Positions 1 through 7,727 are shown, counted from the first letter of the stretch. The stretch is 26,799 bases of DNA from Kuafuiihalomonas sp964477875 (GCA_964477875.1 CAYZFR010000037.1:1-26799), one strand, 5' to 3'. The notes: generated by a model not told the origin, from the sequence alone. A program made the numbers and translations.

Positions 1-1042
1 CCGCGGCGAGGGTGTCGTTGGTGAGGCCCGGGTCGAGACGGAGGTACTCCGCCGCACCAACCCCTGGTGGGGGTAGAGCGAAGAAGTCTCGACCCCCGAC
101 GCCATCGAGCCCGAAGCCCGCCTGGTGTCGGTTGTTGAATTCGGTGGCGAAGGCGACCACGAAGTCGTCCACCGCCGCTTGGGTGGCGGCGAGATCTTCG
201 TCTCGCGCGCGAAGGGTGCCGCCGAGAGAGCCGGTGCGGATGTCGTCGGTCAGGTTTCGCTCCACGCCGCCGTCGCCCCCGGTGATCTCGACCAAAGGTC
301 CGTTGGCGACCACCGCCAGCTCTTGCACCTTGGTGCCGGCGACGAGGGTGTGACCGCCCTCCAGCACCACCGTCACCAGGCCGTTCTCTTGCTCGATGGC
401 CTGAACGCCGGCTCGAGACCCGATCTCGCCGATCACCTGGTCACGCCGGTCGAGCAGGTCGTTGGACGGCTCACCGCTTTGGGTGATCTGGCGATTCAGG
501 TCCGCGACCTCGGCGCCGAGGCGATTGATCTCGGAAACCTCGGACCGGATCTCGCTGTTGAGCTCCTCCCGAAGCAAGCGAAGCTCCCGCCCGTAGCCGT
601 TGAGGGTCTCGGTCAGCCGACCAGCGGTGGCGAGAACGTTGGTGCGGGCGGTCTGGTCCTGGGGCGAAGCGGCCAGGATGTCCAAAGACTCGAAGAAGTC
701 GTCGAGCGCCGCCGAGGCACCGCCCCCCTCGAGGTCACCGAAGGCGACGTCGGCTCGAGCCAGAATGTTGGCCCGCGCGGTCGAGCCTTCGGCCACCGAG
801 CTCTGCCGGCGAGCCCGGGCGTTGAGGGCCCCATCCAGGATACGTCGGGTCGTCTCCACCCGAACGCCCTGGCCCTGGCGGAGCCCGCCGAAGGACGCGG
901 TGGCGGCGGTCCGAAAGACCGCCTCCCGCCGGGAGTATCCAGGCGTGTTCACGTTGGCGATGTTCTCCGAAGTGGTGCGCACTCCGGTTTGGTTGGCGAA
1001 TAGGGCATTTTGCCCCAGATACATGATGTCGAAGAGAACCAT
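1..1042 (-). CDS. flgK: Flagellar hook-associated protein 1 FlgK (3' end beyond window)
   Basis: FlgK forms the first hook-filament junction ring outside the cell. The reading frame is open from an ATG at 1042 to the left edge (347 codons visible), so the C-terminus is missing. The N-terminus has the axial-protein signature (NIANVNTPGYSRR at about residues 27-39). A long coiled-coil-rich region follows with the typical FlgK element NDLLDRRDQV near residue 190. The start is supported by GGAG eight bases upstream of the ATG. It lies 13 bases after flgN, its likely export chaperone gene, and would be read from the sigma-28 promoter before flgM. FlgL would be expected just outside the window. Family assignment is secure. 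Confidence 0.95.
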   Translation of the reverse strand, partial: MVLFDIMYLGQNALFANQTGVRTTSENIANVNTPGYSRREAVFRTAATASFGGLRQGQGVRVETTRRILDGALNARARRQSSVAEGSTARANILARADVAFGDLEGGGASAALDDFFESLDILAASPQDQTARTNVLATAGRLTETLNGYGRELRLLREELNSEIRSEVSEINRLGAEVADLNRQITQSGEPSNDLLDRRDQVIGEIGSRAGVQAIEQENGLVTVVLEGGHTLVAGTKVQELAVVANGPLVEITGGDGGVERNLTDDIRTGSLGGTLRARDEDLAATQAAVDDFVVAFATEFNNRHQAGFGLDGVGGRDFFALPPPGVGAAEYLRLDPGLTNDTLAA

Positions 1043-1055
1043 GGGGTGACTCCGC

Positions 1056-1553
1056 TCAGGCGCTGAAGGAGACCAGGAGAGGCTCCGCCGGGGGCTTGGG
1101 TCCGTAGCTGGGCTCGCGGCCCTCGACCGCTCCCAGAACATCGTCGAGAGAGGACAGCGCGATGCTGAAGAACTCTCGATTGAGGTCGATCTCGCGCTGG
1201 GCCTCCTCGGCCGCCTGAACGTACTCGGAGAAGCGCGCCGTGACCTGGTCGTGAAGGTCGGGAGGCGTCTGACCGAGCACCGCGACGAGGAAGTCCCGTG
1301 GGCCCCGTCCGTTTGCCGCCAGCAGCTCGCGCCGCCGGTTCCGGGCCGCAGCCAGTCGGTCGCAGAGGGCGGCCTGCTGGTCGAGCAGGGGTCCGATCTC
1401 GGTGTGGCGTTCGGTCAGGGAAGCGGCCCGCGTCTGGGCTGCGGCAGCCCGGAGCTCTCGGAGCGCGATGGTCTCCGATTCGAGCTGCGCCACCCAATCG
1501 GAGGCGGAAGTGGAAGTCGTGTTCCGCGTCAGCGAATCATCTTGAATCGTCAT
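1056..1553 (-). CDS. flgN: FlgN-family flagellar export chaperone
   Basis: FlgN-type proteins bind the hook-junction proteins FlgK and FlgL in the cytoplasm and deliver them to the export gate. This 165-residue protein is almost wholly helical and rich in Ala, Glu and Arg. Its C-terminal part (about residues 124-150, NREFFSIALSSLDDVLGA followed by a Tyr-Gly-Pro turn) matches the usual FlgN ending. It starts with ATG, six bases after flgM and 13 bases before flgK, which is the standard flgM-flgN-flgK order. The sequence itself is weakly conserved, as in all FlgN proteins, so position contributes much to the call. Confidence 0.87.
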   Translation of the reverse strand: MTIQDDSLTRNTTSTSASDWVAQLESETIALRELRAAAAQTRAASLTERHTEIGPLLDQQAALCDRLAAARNRRRELLAANGRGPRDFLVAVLGQTPPDLHDQVTARFSEYVQAAEEAQREIDLNREFFSIALSSLDDVLGAVEGREPSYGPKPPAEPLLVSFSA

Positions 1554-1559
1554 GCGACC

Positions 1560-1844
1560 TCAGTCGCCGCGGGGGATGAGCTCCGATGCCAATCTCTCCG
1601 CGACAAGCTGAAGGTTCGGCGTCCATGTACCATTCTTGACCGCGAGCTTGATTTCAGCCATCCGCTCGGAGCTTTCGGATTCCACTTTGAGACGCGTCTG
1701 CTCGTAGAGGCGTCGGGAAGCGGACGTCTGGCGCTCGAAGGTAACGGAAGAGGTCTTCTTCACCGGCTCGGTCCGACCGCCGGCGGTACCCTGCGATGCG
1801 CGTTCATCCATGACGGGACCGAGTGGGTTCTTGATCGTGTTCAT
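1560..1844 (-). CDS. flgM: Anti-sigma-28 factor FlgM
   Basis: FlgM holds FliA (sigma-28) inactive until the hook is complete and FlgM is exported. The protein has 94 residues, the usual length. The N-terminal half is polar and probably disordered. The C-terminal half has the sigma-binding helices, with the family pattern MAEIKLAVKNGTWTP followed by LVAERLASEL (about residues 62-89). AGGAGA eight bases before the ATG is a good ribosome site. It is the first gene after the 80-base gap behind flgJ and follows a sigma-28 promoter at 1888-1914, so FliA would drive its own inhibitor, as in many flagellar systems. The cognate fliA lies in the same window. Confidence 0.93.
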   Translation of the reverse strand: MNTIKNPLGPVMDERASQGTAGGRTEPVKKTSSVTFERQTSASRRLYEQTRLKVESESSERMAEIKLAVKNGTWTPNLQLVAERLASELIPRGD

Positions 1845-1887
1845 CCTTGGATCTCCTGGACGGCTGTCTAGCCGCTGCTAAGAGGAC

Positions 1888-1914
1888 CCATCGGCGCCTG
1901 CGTCGGGAACTTGA
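1888..1914 (-). promoter_or_regulatory. Sigma-28 (FliA) promoter for flgM-flgN-flgK
   Basis: Reading the minus strand, TCAAGTTC (1914-1907) is followed by an 11-base spacer and GCCGATGG (1895-1888). This matches the enteric sigma-28 consensus TAAAGTTT-N11-GCCGATAA in spacing and core, and the TCAAG form used in pseudomonads and vibrios. It sits inside the 80-base gap between flgJ and flgM, giving an inferred start near 1880 and a leader of about 35 bases. Confidence 0.82.
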
Positions 1915-1924
1915 CGAGGACCTG

Positions 1925-2704
1925 TCATTTTTTTGGAGAACGTCGACCCTGAGACAGCAGGTTTTCCATGGGTCTGGGAATGAAGCGCAGGGGATCCACC
2001 GCATCTTCGCCGCGGTAGAGGCCGTAGTGGAGGTGAGGCCCCGTCACTCGACCGGTAGCGCCGCTCGCTCCGACGGTCTCACCGACCGGAAGGCGCTGGC
2101 CTTCGGTCACCGAGACCTCGTCGAGGTGGCCAAATAAGGAACGGAAGCCGTTGGCGTGCTCGACCCACACGAAGCGGCCGAGCGTCTCGTTCTGACTCAC
2201 CTTTTGAACCACGCCAGGGAATGGGATCCGGACGCCGGTGCCCACGGGCGCCCGGAGGTCGACGCCGTGGTGGACGTCGGGCCGGCCGGTGACGGGGTGG
2301 ATGCGCTTTCCGAATGCGCTGGTCACGCCTTCTGGAAGCGAAGACGGCGCCGGTGGCCGTGCGGCCCCGGCGCCCCGGCCCAGGCTCAGGCCGGCGTCGA
2401 TCGCCTCTCCGTGGTGAAGGTGAGCCACCGCGGCCCGGGGAGGCGCCGCGCCGGCGCCGAGGGCTTCGGCGATCCGATCGCCGAGACCCGTGCCCCCGGA
2501 AGCGGCGAAGCGGTCCGCTACCTCGCCCCGAAACCACTGCTCGTACATGTCACCGCCCGGCGAGTCCTCGAACAATTTCGAGGACTCCACCGTCTTCGCC
2601 ATCTCCTCGAACATCTGCCGCACGAAGACCGCCTCCAGCTGGCGTGCGGTCTCGAGCAGCTCGCTCTTGGGCGGCGTGGACGGAGGACGGCCAGCGATCT
2701 TCAC
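1925..2704 (-). CDS. flgJ: FlgJ-like rod assembly protein with M23 (LytM) endopeptidase domain
   Basis: FlgJ caps the growing rod in the periplasm and opens the peptidoglycan. This 259-residue protein has the rod-binding domain at residues 14-80 (ARQLEAVFVRQMFEEM, then a GGTGLGDRI end). A linker of about 45 residues leads to a C-terminal LytM/M23 domain (about 125-245). The zinc ligands are present: H145 and D149 in HHGVD, and H224/H226 in GPHLHYG; H193 is in the conserved GHL. Enterobacterial FlgJ instead carries a glucosaminidase domain, so here the wall would be cut at peptide bridges. The GTG start overlaps the flgI stop (GTGA). No N-terminal signal peptide is seen, consistent with export through the flagellar apparatus. 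Confidence 0.88.
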   Translation of the reverse strand: MKIAGRPPSTPPKSELLETARQLEAVFVRQMFEEMAKTVESSKLFEDSPGGDMYEQWFRGEVADRFAASGGTGLGDRIAEALGAGAAPPRAAVAHLHHGEAIDAGLSLGRGAGAARPPAPSSLPEGVTSAFGKRIHPVTGRPDVHHGVDLRAPVGTGVRIPFPGVVQKVSQNETLGRFVWVEHANGFRSLFGHLDEVSVTEGQRLPVGETVGASGATGRVTGPHLHYGLYRGEDAVDPLRFIPRPMENLLSQGRRSPKK

Positions 2705-3801
2705 AGGATCTCCAGCTCCGCGTTGAGGGCCCCCGCCTTGCGAAGGGCCTCGAGGATGGCGATCAGGTCACGGGGCGACGCGCCCAAAGCGTTGAGGGCC
2801 TGGACGAGCTCTTCCACCGAGGCCGCATTCGGGATCGCCTGCAGCTGGCCCGCCCCCTCCTCGACGGAGAGGGTCGTGTTGGGGACCACGGCGGTGGTGC
2901 CGCGGCGGGCGAAGGGCGCGGGCTGCGAGACCCCGAACTGGGTGAGGACGGTGACGTTGAGGTTGCCGTGGGCGACCGCCGCCGGTCCGAGGGTGACGTT
3001 GCCGCCCACGACCACGGTGCCCGATCGCTCGTTGAAGACCACCCGGGCCTTCACGTCGGCCACCACGTCGAGGCCTTCGAGCCGCCCCAAGAAGCCGACC
3101 GCGTTCTCGGTGAACTCGCCGGGCAGCTGGACCGCGATCTGGCCCGGCGAAGGCGCACTCGCGACCCCGTCGCCAAAGCTAGCGTTGACGGCCTGTACGA
3201 TCCGATCGGCGGTCGTGAAGTCCGCCTCGTTGAGGGTGAGCATGATCTGACCTTCCTGTACGAAGGAGGCCGGGACCTGGCGCTCGACGATAGCCCCGCC
3301 CGGGATTCGGGCCGCGGTCGGGAAGTTCTTTCGCACCGACGCGAAGGGCGCGTCGATCTCGAAGCCCCCCACGACCAACTGGCCTTGAGCCACTGCGTAG
3401 ACCTCGCCGTCGGCGCCTTTGAGCGGCGTCATCAGCAGAGTGCCCGAGGCCAGGGAGCGTGCGTCGCCGAGGGCGCTGACCACCACGTCCACGGTGTCGC
3501 CGGAGTCGCTGAAGGGCGGGATCTCGGCCGTCACCATCACCGCCGCCGTGTTCCGCACCGACAGCCGTGCCGGGTCGACGTTGACGCCCAGACGACGGAG
3601 GAGGTTCGACAGCGACTGCTGCGTGAAGAGCGTCCGCCGCGAGTCGCCGGACCCGGACAGACCGACCACGAGCCCGTAGCCGATGAGGGGGTTGTCGCGA
3701 ACGCCCTTAACTTGGGCCAAGTCCTTGACCCGAGTCGCCCGGGCGGGCGGAGCCCCCGTCAAAAGCCCCAAGAAGAGAAGGATGGCGATGGAGCGCTTCA
3801 T
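2701..3801 (-). CDS. flgI: Flagellar P-ring protein FlgI
   Basis: FlgI forms the P-ring around the rod in the peptidoglycan layer. The protein has 366 residues, the family length. A Sec signal peptide is visible (MKRSIAILLFLGLLTGAPP, with cleavage expected after ARA at about residue 22). The mature N-terminus carries the signature TRVKDLAQVKGVRDN followed by LIGYGLVVGL, and the C-terminal part has the LVQALNALGASPRDLIAILE motif. I chose the ATG at 3801 because it gives the signal peptide and overlaps the flgH stop (ATGA); the open frame continues upstream only as a shadow of flgH. Its folding is expected to depend on FlgA, encoded two genes upstream. Confidence 0.97.
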   Translation of the reverse strand: MKRSIAILLFLGLLTGAPPARATRVKDLAQVKGVRDNPLIGYGLVVGLSGSGDSRRTLFTQQSLSNLLRRLGVNVDPARLSVRNTAAVMVTAEIPPFSDSGDTVDVVVSALGDARSLASGTLLMTPLKGADGEVYAVAQGQLVVGGFEIDAPFASVRKNFPTAARIPGGAIVERQVPASFVQEGQIMLTLNEADFTTADRIVQAVNASFGDGVASAPSPGQIAVQLPGEFTENAVGFLGRLEGLDVVADVKARVVFNERSGTVVVGGNVTLGPAAVAHGNLNVTVLTQFGVSQPAPFARRGTTAVVPNTTLSVEEGAGQLQAIPNAASVEELVQALNALGASPRDLIAILEALRKAGALNAELEIL

Positions 3802-4481
3802 AGTGGGTTGATGATCTGGAAGAAGCGCGTCAACCAGCCCGGCTTCTGCTGCTCGGTCAGGACGCCGAGGCCGGTGAACTCGATCTCCGCGTCGGCCAGT
3901 TGGTGAGAGGCGATGGTGTTGTCGCGCCGAATGTCCTCTGGCCGCGCCACCCCGCTCACGTAGAAGTGGTGCTCTTCTTCGTTCACGAGCACCACCCGGT
4001 GTCCCTCGACGAAGAGGTTCCCGTTGGGGAGGACCTGGGTGATGGTGCCGGCGACGGTGAACTCGACGTCTTCGGTGCGACCGGTTCGTCCCGACGCGTT
4101 GAAGCTGTTGGAGCTGCTGCCCTCCAGGAGCCGGTCGGAGGCGATGCCGTTCTCGGCCAGCTTTCCGGCCGCGTCGACGCCGAAGACCATGCTTCCATCT
4201 CGATTCAGCCGGGTGTTCGCGTCCCGCTCCGCCCGAGCCTGCTCCGCGATCCGGACGGTGATGATGTCGTTGATGCCGTAGGCCCGGACGTCGGTAAACA
4301 AGGTCGCGGCTTGGTTGTGGCGAGACCAAAGCGATCCGCTCCGTCGGTCGCCCTTCTCGGCTTCGGGCGCGACCCGAGGCTCGTAGGTGCGGCGCTTCGA
4401 TACGTACTCGTCGACGTGGCGGACGCTGGCGCATCCGCCGAGCAGGGCGAGGGCCCAGATGAAGACCGCTCTCGAGATCAT
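3798..4481 (-). CDS. flgH: Flagellar L-ring lipoprotein FlgH
   Basis: FlgH forms the L-ring, the outer-membrane bushing of the rod. The ATG at 4481 gives a 227-residue protein with a lipoprotein signal peptide and the lipobox LLGGC (modified Cys17). Family motifs follow: SLWSR near residue 50, TDVRAYGINDIITVRI, and the C-terminal GVARPEDIRRDNTI with AEIEFTGLG. The start overlaps the flgA stop (ATGA). The longer upstream open frame has no lipoprotein signal and is a shadow of flgA. Its presence shows that the host has an outer membrane. Confidence 0.97.
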   Translation of the reverse strand: MISRAVFIWALALLGGCASVRHVDEYVSKRRTYEPRVAPEAEKGDRRSGSLWSRHNQAATLFTDVRAYGINDIITVRIAEQARAERDANTRLNRDGSMVFGVDAAGKLAENGIASDRLLEGSSSNSFNASGRTGRTEDVEFTVAGTITQVLPNGNLFVEGHRVVLVNEEEHHFYVSGVARPEDIRRDNTIASHQLADAEIEFTGLGVLTEQQKPGWLTRFFQIINPL

Positions 4482-5125
4482 CGCCGGACCTCCACCCGAT
4501 GGGCATCGACCACGACGCCCACCAGCGTCGTCTTCGAGGTCTCGTTGAGGACGCGGATGGTCTCGCCTTCGCGACCATCCTGCAGGGCCCGCGCCGTGAC
4601 CACGACCTGAAGCGCTCCTACCTTCCACAGCGCGTCCACCATGCTTCCGCGCTGGACGACCGGGGTCTCCACGGCGGCACGTTTCCGGATCGGCTCCCCG
4701 GACCGGACGCCCCGCACGAGCCGGGTGCCGAGGAGCATGTCGGGCGCCGGGACGGTGGTTCCAGCCCCTCGGACGTCGACCTCTTCGAGCCGCAGATCTC
4801 CGCTCGCGAGCAGGTGTCCCGGCGCTAGATCCCGGGTCGCGACGGCGGCCAAGGTGGTGTGCCGGCGAGGCAAACGGAGGCGGACGGAGGGCCAGCTGCG
4901 CCCCCCCGCCATCGCACCGAGCTCCACCTCCACCGTGTCGGCGCGACCAACCGAGCCGTCGACCCTGGCCCAGTAGCGGACGCGAGCGCCGGGACGCGGG
5001 AGGCCCCGGACGTAGACCGGCAGCGTCTCTCGGCGAGCGTCGGGGAGGACGTCGAGGATCGCGGCCCGAGGGGTCGAGAAGAACTCGGGGCTCCCGACGG
5101 CCAAGACGAAGAAAAGAGCGTTCAT
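4478..5125 (-). CDS. flgA: P-ring assembly chaperone FlgA
   Basis: FlgA is the periplasmic chaperone for P-ring assembly. This 215-residue protein has a short hydrophobic N-terminus (MNALFFVLAVGS), a divergent middle part, and a C-terminal SAF-type domain. The SAF part is recognised by TRDLAPGHLLASGDLRLEEV (about residues 98-117) and by VVQRGSMVDALW and the final VDAHRVEVRR. The ATG follows the flgG stop by two bases, with GAGG just upstream, and its stop overlaps flgH. The signal sequence is short, so the exact cleavage site is unclear. Position between flgG and flgH supports the call. Confidence 0.92.
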   Translation of the reverse strand: MNALFFVLAVGSPEFFSTPRAAILDVLPDARRETLPVYVRGLPRPGARVRYWARVDGSVGRADTVEVELGAMAGGRSWPSVRLRLPRRHTTLAAVATRDLAPGHLLASGDLRLEEVDVRGAGTTVPAPDMLLGTRLVRGVRSGEPIRKRAAVETPVVQRGSMVDALWKVGALQVVVTARALQDGREGETIRVLNETSKTTLVGVVVDAHRVEVRR

Positions 5126-5127
5126 GG

Positions 5128-5907
5128 CTACCTCAACCGATTGGTCTCCTGCATCATCTCGTCGGAAGTGCGGATGACGCGGGAGTTGGCCTCGTAGGCG
5201 CGCTGCCCCGAGATCATGGCGATCATCTCTTCTACCACCTGGACGTTCGAGCCCTCCAGAAAGCCCTGCTGAAGGCGTCCGAAGCCCTCGGTACCCGGCG
5301 TCCCGATCAACAGGTCGCGGCTGTCGCCCTCGAGCCGGTAGAGGTTCTCGCCGATGCCCTCGAAGGCATCCTTGTTGATGGTGGTGACCAGCTCCAGCTG
5401 GCCGATCTCGATCACTTCGTTGTCGACCTCGGTCCGGACGCTGACCAGGCCCTGAGGGTCGATCGAGAGCTCGCCCACGTCGGGCGGAACGACGATCTCG
5501 GGCTCCAGCAGGTAGCCCTGCTGCGTTCGAAGTCGACCCTCGGCGTCCAGGCCGAGGGAGCCGTTGCGTGTGTAGGCGATCTCGCCGCTCGGCAGCCGAA
5601 CCTGCAGGAAGCCCTCGCCGGTGATGGCGAGGTCGAGCTGGTTGCCGGTGTTCCGGAGCGAGCCCTCTCGAAAGTCGCGGGCGGTGGACTGAGGTCGGGT
5701 ACCGAGGCCCACCTGGATCCCGTTCACGGTCCCCGTCCCCCCATCGGGCCGAGCCGTGGTCAGGTTCTGGTAGACCAGGTCCTGAAAGGTGGCCCGGCTC
5801 TTCTTGAAGCCGTCGGTGTTCACGTTGGCCAGGTTGTTGGCGATGACGTCGATCTTGAGCTGCTGGGCCTGCATGCCCGTAGCGGCGGTGTACAGTGCGC
5901 GTGTCAT
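5128..5907 (-). CDS. flgG: Distal rod protein FlgG
   Basis: FlgG forms the distal rod. The protein has 259 residues, close to the usual 260. It begins with MTRALYTAATGMQAQQ and the axial signature NNLANVNTDGFKKSRA. It contains the FlgG-typical VQVGLGT-like stretch (GIQVGLGTRPQSTARDF, residues about 64-80) and ends with VEEMIAMISGQRAYEANSR and an MMQETN tail. A strong ribosome site (AGGAGGAG) lies eight bases before the ATG, inside the 14-base gap behind flgF. It is followed directly by flgA. Confidence 0.97.
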   Translation of the reverse strand: MTRALYTAATGMQAQQLKIDVIANNLANVNTDGFKKSRATFQDLVYQNLTTARPDGGTGTVNGIQVGLGTRPQSTARDFREGSLRNTGNQLDLAITGEGFLQVRLPSGEIAYTRNGSLGLDAEGRLRTQQGYLLEPEIVVPPDVGELSIDPQGLVSVRTEVDNEVIEIGQLELVTTINKDAFEGIGENLYRLEGDSRDLLIGTPGTEGFGRLQQGFLEGSNVQVVEEMIAMISGQRAYEANSRVIRTSDEMMQETNRLR

Positions 5908-5921
5908 TCGTTGTTCTCCTC

Positions 5922-6635
5922 CTAGGACCGGGCAGCCTGGATCAGGCCTTCGTCTGCCTCTCGGTACGAGCTGATGGCGCGGGAGAGGGTCTGATACTCC
6001 CGCTGCAGTTGAACGAGCTGGACCATGGACTCGAGGGCGTTGACGTTCGAGCCCTCCAGTGCCCCGGCCACCACCCGTCCTTCGACCGGAAAGGGGGCGC
6101 CGGACTCGGCGCTGGGCTGCTGAAGGCCCAGCCCGTGAGCGCGAAGACCAGAGGGGTTGGCGACGTCCACGACGCCTATCCGGTCCAAGACCACGCCGTC
6201 TCGGCGGATCTGCCCCCGATTATCGACCCGAACCTGGTCCAAGCCATCGAGGGTGATGGGCCCCGCCTCGCCCAGGACCGCCCGGCCGAAGGAGTCCTGC
6301 AGCTCACCTCGGGGACCGAGCTGGAGCGTCAGGGTACGGGTGAGAAACTGGCCGCCCTCGGCCCCGACCACGAAGTGGCCCGAGCCCTCGATGGCGAGAT
6401 CGCGGGGATTGTTGGTGGTGCGCAGAGAGCCCTGGCGCTGGGACCCGTAGGTGCGGCCGAGCGCGGTCATCCGGCGATTGGGAGCCTCCAGCTCGTCCAC
6501 GAGGGCCTCCTGGAAGCTGACCTGTTGCTCGCGGAAGCCGTCGGTGTCGACATTGGCGAGGTTGTTGGCGACCACCTCGAGCTGGTGCTGCCTGGCGACG
6601 ACGCCTGAGGTGGCGACGTATATCCCGTTGGCCAT
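5922..6635 (-). CDS. flgF: Proximal rod protein FlgF
   Basis: FlgF is a proximal-rod subunit. The protein has 237 residues and starts MANGIYVATSGVVARQ with the axial signature NNLANVDTDGF. The C-terminus has the family pattern GSNVNALESMVQLVQLQREYQ in shortened form before a RAISSYREAD tail. It resembles FlgG but is shorter and lacks the FlgG-specific region, so FlgF is preferred. A GGAGG lies only four bases before the ATG and overlaps the end of a sigma-28 -10 element. The 35-base gap behind fliJ is the largest break between fliJ and flgJ and holds that promoter. Confidence 0.93.
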   Translation of the reverse strand: MANGIYVATSGVVARQHQLEVVANNLANVDTDGFREQQVSFQEALVDELEAPNRRMTALGRTYGSQRQGSLRTTNNPRDLAIEGSGHFVVGAEGGQFLTRTLTLQLGPRGELQDSFGRAVLGEAGPITLDGLDQVRVDNRGQIRRDGVVLDRIGVVDVANPSGLRAHGLGLQQPSAESGAPFPVEGRVVAGALEGSNVNALESMVQLVQLQREYQTLSRAISSYREADEGLIQAARS

Positions 6636-6642
6636 GCCGCCT

Positions 6643-6669
6643 CCATCGGCGGCTCGAGACGAGACTTGA
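6643..6669 (-). promoter_or_regulatory. Sigma-28 (FliA)-type promoter immediately before flgF
   Basis: On the minus strand TCAAGTCT (6669-6662), an 11-base spacer and GCCGATGG (6650-6643) reproduce the spacing and the exact -10 of the flgM promoter. It fills the 35-base gap between fliJ and flgF. The inferred transcription start would fall about at 6637, only one or two bases before the flgF ATG at 6635, so either the message is nearly leaderless or the match does not work as a flgF promoter. Confidence 0.6.
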
Positions 6670-6670
6670 G

Positions 6671-7105
6671 TCAGTTCGAGGCGAATCGTTTCGAGGCGCC
6701 GAATCTTTGGGCCCCGAACTCGTCGAGCAGGTCCTGCTGCCGCCGCGCCTGCTCTCTCTGGAAGACCTCGGCCCGGCGTTCAACCAGCAGCTCCACCGTG
6801 CTGACCCGCACGTTGGCCTCCAGGAGACGGGCACGGGCAGGCTCGAGCTCTTCTCGATCGAAGTCATCCATCCGATGAGCCAGGCGATCGTGCTGAACCT
6901 GGAGGCGTCGTGCCGCCGCATCGGCGACCATTCGGGACATGACATCCCGTGCCCGACAGTCCTCCTCCAGGGAGCGGAGGCGACCGTCGACTTCGTCGAG
7001 CTGCCGCTCCAGCTCGGCCCGGCGCTCGTCGGCGCTTCGAAACTGCTCCGACTCTCGGGCGCGGTCCAGCTCCAGCGCGCGGATGACTCGCTGGAGGTTC
7101 TTCAC
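6671..7105 (-). CDS. fliJ: FliJ-like flagellar export chaperone
   Basis: FliJ is the coiled-coil stalk of the export ATPase FliI and helps to recycle chaperones. This 144-residue protein is charged and helical throughout, with heptad-like Leu spacing. It ends in the FliJ-type pattern VELLVERRAEVFQREQARRQ followed by LLDEFGAQRF (about residues 103-134). The length fits FliJ (about 145). The GTG start overlaps the cheZ stop (GTGA). fliJ usually follows fliI; here it sits between cheZ and flgF, away from fliH at the other end of the window. Low-complexity coiled coils make this a family-level call; a different cluster-specific coiled-coil protein is the alternative. Confidence 0.75.
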   Translation of the reverse strand: MKNLQRVIRALELDRARESEQFRSADERRAELERQLDEVDGRLRSLEEDCRARDVMSRMVADAAARRLQVQHDRLAHRMDDFDREELEPARARLLEANVRVSTVELLVERRAEVFQREQARRQQDLLDEFGAQRFGASKRFASN

Positions 7106-7716
7106 GCCGACCCAGCCCCCGCCTTCTGATTGAGCATCTGGTCGACCAAGTCCTGTCGGCTCTGACCGGTGGCGCTCTCTTCCAGTCTATCGAGGCCTGA
7201 CATCAGGGGTGCCGCGCCCTCCTCTCCATCAGCGCCGACGTCGGACGAGATGAGGTCCAGGATGCGACGCTCGATCTCGACCATGGTGACCGAGATCTTT
7301 TGAATGGCCTGACAAGTCAGGTCCTGAAACGAGAGCTCGGTCATGACTTCGGTCAACACCCTCATGCGCTGGTCGGCCGCCCCGGCCATGGCGTCGAGGG
7401 CCTTCGTGGACTCGGAGTCGGACGGATCCACCTTGGAGCGCAAGACCTCCATGGGCTCGGCCAGCTCGCCGTCCCTATCCATCATACCTTCGATGTGCTC
7501 CAGGATCTTGTGGGTGGCGCGCTCGGTGGCCTTGGTGACTCCGGTGAGAGCATCTGACGCCGACGGCAGCTGCTCCTGAACGCCACCCAGCGTTCGGCGC
7601 GTGTCGTCGATGAACGCCGCCAGGGAAGTGAGCTCCTCCTGGAGGCTCATGTACTTGCTGACGATGTCGTTGCTGGACAGGTCGCTCTGTTTCATGTCGG
7701 TGCCGTCGGTTCTCAT
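7102..7716 (-). CDS. cheZ: CheY-P phosphatase CheZ
   Basis: CheZ removes phosphate from CheY-P and so resets the motor signal. The 204-residue protein is helical. It has the catalytic motif FQDLTCQAIQKI at residues 130-141; D132 and Q136 correspond to the active-site Asp and Gln of E. coli CheZ (D143 and Q147). The C-terminal SRQDLVDQML (residues 186-195) resembles the CheY-docking tail. It follows cheY by 11 bases, the usual partner order. An ATG at 7716 with GAGG upstream is used; the ATG at 7695 is an alternative. The usual Gly in DLTGQ is Cys here. Confidence 0.92.
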   Translation of the reverse strand: MRTDGTDMKQSDLSSNDIVSKYMSLQEELTSLAAFIDDTRRTLGGVQEQLPSASDALTGVTKATERATHKILEHIEGMMDRDGELAEPMEVLRSKVDPSDSESTKALDAMAGAADQRMRVLTEVMTELSFQDLTCQAIQKISVTMVEIERRILDLISSDVGADGEEGAAPLMSGLDRLEESATGQSRQDLVDQMLNQKAGAGSA

Positions 7717-7727
7717 GGCGCGAGGCC

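Noticed and set aside
2314..3906. Long open frame of 530 codons on the plus strand over flgI and flgJ
   Set aside because: It is antisense to clearly identified genes, has Arg/Asp/His-rich composition typical of GC-rich shadow frames, and shows no domain.
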